Positions 45,523 to 54,954 of a DNA stretch of 64,000 bases are shown one piece after another; the first letter of the stretch is position 1, and every line of letters begins with the position of its first letter. The DNA is from Brucella sp. BE17 (GTDB taxonomy: Bacteria > Pseudomonadota > Alphaproteobacteria > Rhizobiales > Rhizobiaceae): the NCBI RefSeq assembly GCF_039545455.1, contig NZ_CP154467.1:2226501-2290500 (forward strand), given 5' to 3'. The position numbers and the translations under genes are program-made. A model generated the notes under the pieces. It did not search any database, had not been told where the DNA came from, and was given only the letters and a program-made list of their open reading frames with translations.

Positions 45523-46514
45523 GCCAGTTCCTCCAGAAATTCGGGGTGCTTTTCAGGCGCTGTTGCCGCTTCAACGGCCATGCGTGCTACCGCAGGCGAA
45601 AGCAGAAATCCGTGCCGGTAAAGCCCGTTGACATAGATGGTGTTGCCGCGCTTGCGCACGCGTGGCAGGTTGTCGGCAAAGGCCGGGCGGGCATCGACGC
45701 CGGTTTCGAGAATTTCCGCCTCACCAAAGGCCGGATGCAGCGCGTAAGCCGCGCTCAGCATTTCAAGCGTGGAGCGTACGGAAATGTGGCTCTGCGCGTC
45801 GCTTTCGATCATCGTCGCGCCGATCATGTGGATGCCGTCACCGCGCGGCACGATATAGAGCGGAATACGCGGGTGCAGGAGCCGCACGGGCCGCGAAAAA
45901 TTGATGTCGGGCGAGCGAACGACCAGCATTTCGCCCTTCACCCCACGCAAGTCCTGCAACTGGTCACGCGCTGCAAGCCCACGCGCATCGACAATAATAT
46001 CGGCGTTGATGTCTTTTTCTTTGGCATCGGTTCCGAGATGGAAAGTGACGCCCTTTGCTTGCAGCCCCCCGGCCAGTTCGATCAAGGTTTTGCGTGGATT
46101 GAGGTGGGCTTCATCGCCAAAGAACAGACCTTGGCGAAAGCGTCCTGCAAGGTCCGGCTCCAGCGTTCCAATCAATGTCTCATCGATGGTTTCAAAGTTT
46201 TCCGTGCGGCGGGCAAAGCGGCGTAATTCGGTGGCATCGCGGGTATGCGAGATGACGAGCGTTCCCTTACGCTTGAGCGTCGAGACATGGCGCTCCCACC
46301 ACGAAATTGCCTCCTGTCCGAGCCGCACCACCGGCTCTTCAGCGCTTTCGCCCTCGCACCAAGGTGCCAGCATGCCGCCCGCAAACCACGAACAACTGTC
46401 CGAACCGATTTCCGTGCTTTTGGCGATCACTGTGACGGCATGGCCGTGATCGCTAAACTCAGCAGCACAGGCAAGACCCGCAACCCCGGCCCCGATAATG
46501 GTGACGCGCATCAT
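45519..46514 (-). CDS. thiO: Glycine oxidase ThiO
   Basis: 331 residues. FAD-dependent enzyme that makes the iminoglycine used by ThiG in aerobes. N-terminal dinucleotide fold VTIIGAGVAGLACAAEF; C-terminal YVNGLYRHGFLLSPAVA is the usual ThiO/DAO signature. Use of ThiO rather than ThiH fits an aerobic alphaproteobacterium. The start ATGATG overlaps the thiD stop. Confidence 0.93.
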   Translation of the reverse strand: MMRVTIIGAGVAGLACAAEFSDHGHAVTVIAKSTEIGSDSCSWFAGGMLAPWCEGESAEEPVVRLGQEAISWWERHVSTLKRKGTLVISHTRDATELRRFARRTENFETIDETLIGTLEPDLAGRFRQGLFFGDEAHLNPRKTLIELAGGLQAKGVTFHLGTDAKEKDINADIIVDARGLAARDQLQDLRGVKGEMLVVRSPDINFSRPVRLLHPRIPLYIVPRGDGIHMIGATMIESDAQSHISVRSTLEMLSAAYALHPAFGEAEILETGVDARPAFADNLPRVRKRGNTIYVNGLYRHGFLLSPAVARMAVEAATAPEKHPEFLEELA

Positions 46515-47350
46515 GCGTGCTCCCAGAGATTGTGAAAATGCTGCACCGGCCCGTGACCGGAACCGACCTGCAAATGATCGGCGGCAAGAATGGCCTGGTG
46601 CAGATAGTCGTGTGCGTCACGTAAAGCCTCATCGAGCGGTAGCCCCTTGGCCAATCCGGCCGCGATGGCTGAGGATAGCGTGCAGCCGGTGCCATGCGTG
46701 TTTTTGGTGGCGATGCGCGGCGCTTCGAGCCGCAGCGTGGGCTGACCGTCGCGGATCAGCAGATCGGTGCAGGTGTCGCCTTCCGCATGTCCGCCTTTCA
46801 TGAGCACGGCGCTCGCGCCAAGACCGAGCAGGGCAAAGCCCTGCGCCTCCGCCTCGTCGTCATTGATGGCAAGGCTCACATCAAGCAGACAGGCGGCCTC
46901 CGGCCTGTTGGGCGTAAGCACGGTTGCAAGTGGGATCAGTTTTTCGCGTAAGGTCGAAATCGCGGCTTCGCTCAATAGCCGGTCGCCAGATTTTGCAACC
47001 ATCACCGGGTCAAGCACGACTGAACCGGAAAAGCGGTTCAAGCCCTCGGCAATCGCTTGAATAGTGGCAGGGACTGACACCATCCCGATCTTGATGGCTG
47101 CGACGTCAAGATCGTCCAGTACGGCCTTCATCTGGGCGCTGACGATATCGGCAGGTACATCGTGAACGGCGGTTACGGCAAGGGTGTTCTGCGCGGTGAT
47201 AGCGGTAATCACGCTTGCGCCATAGGTGCCAAGCGCTGAAAATGTCTTGAGATCGGCCTGAATGCCCGCACCGCCGCCCGAATCCGAACCGGCAATAGTC
47301 AAGCATATCGGTATTGTCGATGTTCGGGAGAGGTTTTGTCTAAAGTCCAT
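46511..47350 (-). CDS. thiD: HMP / HMP-phosphate kinase
   Basis: About 279 residues. Phosphorylates hydroxymethylpyrimidine twice to HMP-PP. Motifs: IAGSDSGGGAGIQADLKTF near the start and the C-terminal KNTHGTGCTLSSAIAA with catalytic Cys. I prefer the ATG at 47350 (GAGAGACG about 8 bases upstream); an in-frame ATG lies at 47365. First gene of the operon thiD-O-S-G-E-thiY-tenA-thiX, behind a TPP riboswitch. No thiC is in the cluster, so HMP here may come from salvage or from a thiC elsewhere. Confidence 0.94.
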   Translation of the reverse strand: MDFRQNLSRTSTIPICLTIAGSDSGGGAGIQADLKTFSALGTYGASVITAITAQNTLAVTAVHDVPADIVSAQMKAVLDDLDVAAIKIGMVSVPATIQAIAEGLNRFSGSVVLDPVMVAKSGDRLLSEAAISTLREKLIPLATVLTPNRPEAACLLDVSLAINDDEAEAQGFALLGLGASAVLMKGGHAEGDTCTDLLIRDGQPTLRLEAPRIATKNTHGTGCTLSSAIAAGLAKGLPLDEALRDAHDYLHQAILAADHLQVGSGHGPVQHFHNLWEHA

Positions 47351-47448
47351 TTTGTCGTCTCTCATTCCGAACGGAAAGATGAGACGCCATGAACGGCTTT
47401 GGGGAATTCCCCATGGAGGGTGTATTTCTCCGCGCCAGACGTGCCAAA

Positions 47449-47538
47449 CTCCGTTCCCTACGCAGGTATTACCCGGATCAGGTTCAATGGGTTAACGCGT
47501 AACCGCGTCTCTCAGCCCTCTTGCAAAGGCACCCCAAC
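47449..47538 (-). ncRNA. TPP riboswitch (THI element) of the thiamine operon
   Basis: On the minus strand the conserved parts appear in order: GGGGTGCC near the 5' end, GGCTGAGA (47507-47515), then ACCTGATC and CGGGTAATACC, closing with GTAGGGAAC. Variable stem GACGCGGTTACGCGTTAACCC is between them. Binding TPP should shut off the eight thi genes. The ~85-nt stretch to the start codon holds GGGGAATTCCCC (47401-47412) and TTCCG/CGGAA next to the ATG, likely parts of the expression platform. Confidence 0.96.
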
Positions 47539-47611
47539 GAATTTTGTGGCTCCATGCATAGGCCGGAATGAACAAGGGGTCAAGCCATGCGTGTTTCATC
47601 AACATCAAGGC

Positions 47612-47642
47612 TTGACCTTCCCACGGTGGGAAGCCTTATTTA
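47612..47642 (+). promoter_or_regulatory. CueR-type promoter of copA with 19-bp spacer
   Basis: TTGACC (47612-47617) and TATTTA (47637-47642) are 19 bp apart, the over-long spacing typical of MerR-family promoters. The spacer contains the dyad CTTCCCAC-GGTGGGAAG centred between them, matching the CueR/MerR operator style. Copper-bound CueR (gene at 52705) would untwist it to switch on copA. An extra perfect inverted repeat, GGTCAAGCC/GGCTTGACC (47578-47586 and 47609-47617), overlaps the -35. Confidence 0.85.
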
Positions 47643-47672
47643 GTATCAAGCATTGTTATTTGAGGACCGATC

Positions 47673-50153
<2,481 letters not shown>

Positions 50154-50252
50154 GTTAAAAAGGCCGGCATTTCCGGATGTGATTTTCAAGTTTTTCTTTA
50201 TCCTCTGGATTTTTCTGGCCATTCCCCTAATTTGGTCCGCAGGCAGCGTCGC

Positions 50253-50271
50253 GGCGGCAGGTCTTGCCGCC
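50253..50271 (+). terminator. Hairpin between copA and gcd
   Basis: GGCGGCA and TGCCGCC pair around GGTCT. No T run follows; possibly a weak terminator. Confidence 0.45.
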
Positions 50272-50305
50272 GTACTGCTACCCAATCAGTAGTCGTTCGC
50301 ATCTC

Positions 50306-52660
50306 ATGCAACTGGTTCGCTCTGTCCGAACCGTACGCACTGTTTCAAGGGGTATAGTCTTGCTTGTTTCCCTGACTTCCATCGTTCTGTTCCTGATCGG
50401 GCTCGTGCTTGGCGCGGGTGGCATCTGGCTCACCACTCTTGGTGGTGAAAGCTATTATTATCTCATCGCCGCCGCCGGTTTTCTGCTGGCGGGGTTCCTT
50501 CTCATGAAACGAAATGCGGCAGCGCTCTGGGTCTATGCGCTGATCATCCTCGGCTCACTCGGCTGGGCGGTTTATGAGGTCGGCTTCGATTGGTGGCAAC
50601 TGGGCAGCCGCGGCGGCATTATCGTGCTGCTGGGCTTCTGGCTCCTGACGCCGTGGATCCGCAAGCCGCTCAATGGCGGCGGACTTCCGCTGACACTGGC
50701 TAGCGTCGCTGCAGTTGCCGTTGCAGGCTATGCACTGACGCAGGACCCTTACGATATTTCGGGCGATCTCCCGACCGAACAGGTCACGGCTACGCCCGAT
50801 CTGGGCGGCGACGTGCCGGATGGCGAGTGGCATCAATATGGTCGCACACCCTATGGCCAGCGTTATTCTCCGCTGGCCCAGATCACCCCGGACAACGTCG
50901 CTAAACTGCAAGTCGCCTGGCAATACCAGACCGGCGATGTGAAACAGCCGCAGGATGTCAGCGAAACCACCTATCAGGTGACGCCACTCAAGATCGGCGA
51001 TTCGCTTTATTTGTGCACGCCGCATAACTGGGCCATTGCGCTTGATGCGGCAACCGGTAAGGAAAAGTGGAAATTCGACCCCAAGGTTGGCTTTAATACC
51101 GACCGCCAGCACCAGACCTGCCGTGGCGTCAGCTACTGGAAGGATGCTAGTGCAACGGCGGGCGAAAAATGTGCCGAACGTGTTTATCTGCCCACCTCCG
51201 ATGCGCGTCTCATCGCGCTCGATACAGCCACTGGTGAAATCTGTGAGAGTTTCGCCGATGGCGGCAGCCTCGATCTTGGCCATGGCATGAAATATAACCC
51301 TGAGGGCTATTATTATTCGACCTCTCCACCAGTCGTTTCCGGCGACAAGATTATCGTGGGTGGCGCCGTCAACGACAATTATTCGACGGAACAACAATCG
51401 GGCGTCATCCGCGCCTTCGATATTCGCACGGGTGAATTGATCTGGAATTGGGATTCCGGTAACCCCGACGATACTGCGCCCTTGGCGGAAGGACAGCATT
51501 ATACGACCAATTCGCCTAACAGCTGGTCGGTCTCCAGTGCCGATGAAAAGCTCGGCCTAATCTATGTGCCTCTCGGTAATCAGGTGCCGGATCAGCTTGG
51601 GATGGGCCGCAGCGAGCATGTGGAGAAATATTCCTCTTCCATCGTGGCGCTTGATTTGAATACGGGGCAGGTACGCTGGGTGCGCCAGACGGTGCATCAC
51701 GATTTGTGGGACATGGATGTGCCTGCCCAGCCGGTGCTCATTGATATCGACGGCACGCCGGCGCTGGTCGGACCGACCAAGCAGGGCGATCTCTATGTGC
51801 TGGACCGGCGCACCGGGGAGCCGATCATCCCTATTCGGGAGGTTCCGGCTCCTACCGGCGCGATTCCGGAAGATCACACATCGCCGACGCAACCGATTTC
51901 CGATCTTACCTTCAGTCCTCCGCCTTTGCGTGAAAGAGACATGTGGGGCGTGACGATGTTTGACCAGCTCGCCTGCCGGATAAAGTTCCGCCAGCATTTC
52001 TATGAAGGCCGCTATACGCCGCCATCGCTCAAGGGCACGATCGTCTATCCCGGCAATTTCGGTGTGTTCAATTGGGGCAGTGTAGCGGTTGATCCGGTAC
52101 GGCAGGTTATGTTCGGCATGCCGACCTATCTCGCTTTCACCTCGCGACTGGTCCCGCGCGACCAGATACCACCCAAGGGCGAGGATGAAAAAGCCAGCGA
52201 ACAGGGATTGAACCGCAATGAAGGCGCTCCCTATGGTGTCTTCATGGGACCTTTTGTAAGTGCGCTGGGCATTCCGTGCCAAACACCACCATGGGGGTAT
52301 GTTACGGGTGTCGATCTGCGCACGGGCAAGATCGTCTACAAGCACCGTAATGGCACGGTCCGCGACATGGCACCGGTGCCGGTGCCGTTTAAGGTCGGTG
52401 TGCCGGGGATCGGCGGTCCGATGATCACGGCGGGTGGTGTTGCCTTCCTCGGTGCCGCCGTCGATGATTATTTGCGCGCTTATAATCTGACCGATGGCAA
52501 GGTTTTGTGGGAGGCGCGTCTACCCGCCGGTGGGCAGGCCACGCCTATGACCTATACGGTTGGTGACCAGCAGTTTGTGTTGATGGTTGCAGGGGGGCAT
52601 GGTTCGGTTGGCACCAAGCCGGGCGATTATGTGATCGCCTATACATTACCGAAAAACTGA
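50306..52660 (+). CDS. gcd: Membrane-bound PQQ-dependent glucose/quinate/shikimate dehydrogenase
   Basis: 784 residues. Oxidises glucose (or quinate/shikimate) in the periplasm and passes electrons to ubiquinone. The N-terminal ~145 residues have five membrane helices. The remainder is the eight-bladed PQQ propeller: GEWHQYGRTPYGQRYSPLAQI at its start, TCRGVSYW, VHHDLWDMDVPAQP with the catalytic Asp, and GGPMITAGGVAFLGA near the end (read in parts). Start ATG at 50306; upstream in-frame ATG at 50264 lies within a hairpin. No pqq genes are in the window. It separates copA from its regulator cueR. Confidence 0.92.
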   Translation: MQLVRSVRTVRTVSRGIVLLVSLTSIVLFLIGLVLGAGGIWLTTLGGESYYYLIAAAGFLLAGFLLMKRNAAALWVYALIILGSLGWAVYEVGFDWWQLGSRGGIIVLLGFWLLTPWIRKPLNGGGLPLTLASVAAVAVAGYALTQDPYDISGDLPTEQVTATPDLGGDVPDGEWHQYGRTPYGQRYSPLAQITPDNVAKLQVAWQYQTGDVKQPQDVSETTYQVTPLKIGDSLYLCTPHNWAIALDAATGKEKWKFDPKVGFNTDRQHQTCRGVSYWKDASATAGEKCAERVYLPTSDARLIALDTATGEICESFADGGSLDLGHGMKYNPEGYYYSTSPPVVSGDKIIVGGAVNDNYSTEQQSGVIRAFDIRTGELIWNWDSGNPDDTAPLAEGQHYTTNSPNSWSVSSADEKLGLIYVPLGNQVPDQLGMGRSEHVEKYSSSIVALDLNTGQVRWVRQTVHHDLWDMDVPAQPVLIDIDGTPALVGPTKQGDLYVLDRRTGEPIIPIREVPAPTGAIPEDHTSPTQPISDLTFSPPPLRERDMWGVTMFDQLACRIKFRQHFYEGRYTPPSLKGTIVYPGNFGVFNWGSVAVDPVRQVMFGMPTYLAFTSRLVPRDQIPPKGEDEKASEQGLNRNEGAPYGVFMGPFVSALGIPCQTPPWGYVTGVDLRTGKIVYKHRNGTVRDMAPVPVPFKVGVPGIGGPMITAGGVAFLGAAVDDYLRAYNLTDGKVLWEARLPAGGQATPMTYTVGDQQFVLMVAGGHGSVGTKPGDYVIAYTLPKN

Positions 52661-52666
52661 ACCCAT

Positions 52667-52700
52667 AAACAAACGTCGGGATATGTCCCGGCGTTTGTTT
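52667..52700. terminator. Bidirectional terminator between gcd and cueR
   Basis: AAACAAACG and CGTTTGTTT form the outer stem, with CGGGA/TCCCG inside and a TATG-like loop. A/T-rich outer arms serve both directions for the convergent genes. Confidence 0.85.
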
Positions 52701-52704
52701 CCTG

Positions 52705-53154
52705 TCAGTTCTTGCCGTGCAGCAATTCACCCTTGCGCGCAACGCGACGTGCGGGCGGTTCAGCGGCATTATCCGCAAGACTATGAATGATCGGGCAATC
52801 CGGGCGGTCGTCGCCATGGCAATGATGCGCAAGGTGGCGCAGAATATCCGCCATTTCCTGTAACTGGTGCATCTTGGCTTCCAGTTCCTTTATATGCGTA
52901 AGCGCCACTTGCTTGACGTCTGATGAGGCTCGGTTGCGGTCGCGCCACAAGGCGAGCAAGGCCCTGATCTCATTGACCTGAAAACCGAGATCACGGCTGC
53001 GGCGGATAAAGCGCAGCGTCTCGACATCCTTCTGACTATAGACACGATAGCCTGATGCCGTGCGGCCAGCTTCTTCGATGAGGCCGATGGTTTCATAATG
53101 GCGTATCATTTTGGCCGATATGCCGGATGCTTTTGCTGCCTCACCGATATTCAT
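52705..53154 (-). CDS. cueR: Copper-responsive MerR-family regulator CueR
   Basis: 149 residues. N-terminal MerR helix-turn-helix (MNIGEAAKASGISAKMIRHYE in two motifs), long dimer helix, and the Cu(I)-binding pair Cys112 and Cys120 (HCHGDDRPDC), the same positions as E. coli CueR. It should activate copA through the 19-bp-spacer promoter at 47612. The start at 53154 has GAGGAC upstream; the frame opens 17 codons earlier without support. Unusually it lies downstream of gcd, convergent with it and 5 kb from its target promoter. Confidence 0.94.
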   Translation of the reverse strand: MNIGEAAKASGISAKMIRHYETIGLIEEAGRTASGYRVYSQKDVETLRFIRRSRDLGFQVNEIRALLALWRDRNRASSDVKQVALTHIKELEAKMHQLQEMADILRHLAHHCHGDDRPDCPIIHSLADNAAEPPARRVARKGELLHGKN

Positions 53155-53256
53155 GATGGTCCTCGTTTTTGCATTGTATGACATATAGGATAGGCGGTAG
53201 AGCATTTAAATTGCCGATGTCAGACTGCATGTCGCCAAATGGTGCCCATGTCGTAT

Positions 53257-53274
53257 TTATGACGTCTTATGACG
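53257..53274 (+). promoter_or_regulatory. Direct repeat upstream of soxB
   Basis: TTATGACG occurs at 53257-53264 and 53267-53274, a 10-bp period. It lies about 100 bp before soxB and 100 bp behind cueR. Possible activator or repressor site; no binder can be named. Confidence 0.4.
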
Positions 53275-53372
53275 CAAGCCTGCTGTCGAACTGATCCGCG
53301 AGCCAATACAAATATCGTCAGAGGTTTTTTACGCGCCATATGGGTGTGTGAACCGTTATACTGGTGGTTTCA

Positions 53373-54626
53373 ATGTCCCGTTTTTCGTTTGCTTCCGTTA
53401 TCAAGAACGCGCTGTCCGGCAACAAGAACTGGGCACCACAATGGCCAGATGCCGAACCCAAGGCCGAATATGATGTCATTATCGTCGGCGCTGGCGGGCA
53501 TGGTCTGGGCGCTGCCTATTATCTTGCCAAGGAACACGGCATCACCAATGTCGCGGTGATCGAAAAGGGCTGGCTTGGCGGCGGCAATACCGGGCGCAAC
53601 ACCACCATCATCCGCTCCAATTACCTTTATGATGAAAGCGCGCATCTCTATGACCATGCGCTCAAGCTCTGGGAAGGGCTAAGCCAGGATTTGAATTACA
53701 ATGTCATGTTTTCGCAGCGCGGCGTGATGATGCTGGCGCATTCGGTGCATGACGTGCAGAGTTTCAAACGCCATATTCATGCCAATCGGCTTAATGGCAT
53801 CGACAATGAATGGCTGACGAAAGAAGAGGCAAAGGCCTATTGTCCGCCGCTCGATATATCATCCAATGCGCGCTATCCGGTGGTGGGCGCAACGCTTCAG
53901 CGACGCGGTGGTGTGGCGCGTCATGATGCGGTGGCCTGGGGCTATGCGCGCGGTGCCACGAGCCGCGGTGTCGATATCATCCAGAACTGCCCGGTTCTGG
54001 CGATCCGCCGCGATGCAACCGGACGGGTTACGGGCGTTGAAACGCCGCGCGGTTTCATCAAGGCAAAAAAGGTCGCCGTGTCGGCTGCGGGCAGCACGTC
54101 TGTGGTCATGGATAGTGCGGGGGTGCGCATGCCGCTTGAAAGCTATCCGTTGCAGGCGCTGGTTTCGGAGCCGGTCAAGCCGATCTTTCCTTGCGTGGTC
54201 ATGTCCAACTCGGTTCACGCCTATATCAGCCAGTCCGACAAGGGCGAACTGGTGATCGGATCGGGGACGGATCAATATGTTTCTTATAGCCAGCGCGGCG
54301 GCCTGCCACTGATCGAGCATACGCTGGCGGCGATCTGCGAAGTATTTCCGATTTTCACGCGCATGCGCATGTTGCGCAAATGGGGCGGCATCGTCGATGT
54401 CACGCCCGATCGCTCGCCGATCATCGGCAAGACGCCAGTGCCAGGGCTTTATGTCAATTGCGGCTGGGGTACGGGTGGTTTCAAGGCAACGCCGGGTGCT
54501 GCGCATGTCTTTGCCCACACGATTGCCCGCGACGAGCCGCACGCAATCAACGCGCCGTTTACGCTTGAACGCTTTGCCACGGGCCGCCTGATCGATGAAG
54601 CGGCTGCGGCGGCTGTCGCGCATTAA
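53373..54626 (+). CDS. soxB: Sarcosine oxidase beta subunit
   Basis: 417 residues. Flavoprotein subunit of the four-part sarcosine oxidase that demethylates sarcosine to glycine. FAD fold [21 protein letters not shown] near residue 33 (in parts), then [14 protein letters not shown], and the C-terminal [13 protein letters not shown]. The ATG at 53373 is preferred over an in-frame GTG at 53364. First gene of soxB-D-A-G, all closely packed. Confidence 0.95.
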   Translation: MSRFSFASVIKNALSGNKNWAPQWPDAEPKAEYDVIIVGAGGHGLGAAYYLAKEHGITNVAVIEKGWLGGGNTGRNTTIIRSNYLYDESAHLYDHALKLWEGLSQDLNYNVMFSQRGVMMLAHSVHDVQSFKRHIHANRLNGIDNEWLTKEEAKAYCPPLDISSNARYPVVGATLQRRGGVARHDAVAWGYARGATSRGVDIIQNCPVLAIRRDATGRVTGVETPRGFIKAKKVAVSAAGSTSVVMDSAGVRMPLESYPLQALVSEPVKPIFPCVVMSNSVHAYISQSDKGELVIGSGTDQYVSYSQRGGLPLIEHTLAAICEVFPIFTRMRMLRKWGGIVDVTPDRSPIIGKTPVPGLYVNCGWGTGGFKATPGAAHVFAHTIARDEPHAINAPFTLERFATGRLIDEAAAAAVAH

Positions 54627-54645
54627 AGAACAGGGGAAACACAAA

Positions 54646-54954
54646 ATGTTGCTGATCCGTTGCCCTTATTGCGAGATGGAACGCCCGGAACTCGAATTCG
54701 CCTATGCGGGGGAAGCGCATATTGCGCGACCAACTGATCCTTCCGCCCTTTCAGATGATGAATGGCGCGATTTTTTGTTTACGCGCTCCAATCCGCGAGG
54801 CACCCATTATGAGCGCTGGCGGCATATCAACGGCTGCGGTCGGTTTTTCAATGCAGTGCGCGACACGGTGAGCGACAAGTTTACCGCTACCTACCAGGCC
54901 GGTGAAGCCAAGCCTACTCTGACGGAAAAGCCTGTTGGGGAGACGAAGGAATGA
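54646..54954 (+). CDS. soxD: Sarcosine oxidase delta subunit
   Basis: 102 residues. Zinc-binding delta subunit: CPYCEMERPELEF near the N-terminus and HINGCGRFFNAVRDT supply the Cys/His ligands, and RGTHYERWRH is a family motif. It begins 19 bp after soxB, with AGGGGAAA upstream, and its stop overlaps soxA by four bases. Confidence 0.95.
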   Translation: MLLIRCPYCEMERPELEFAYAGEAHIARPTDPSALSDDEWRDFLFTRSNPRGTHYERWRHINGCGRFFNAVRDTVSDKFTATYQAGEAKPTLTEKPVGETKE

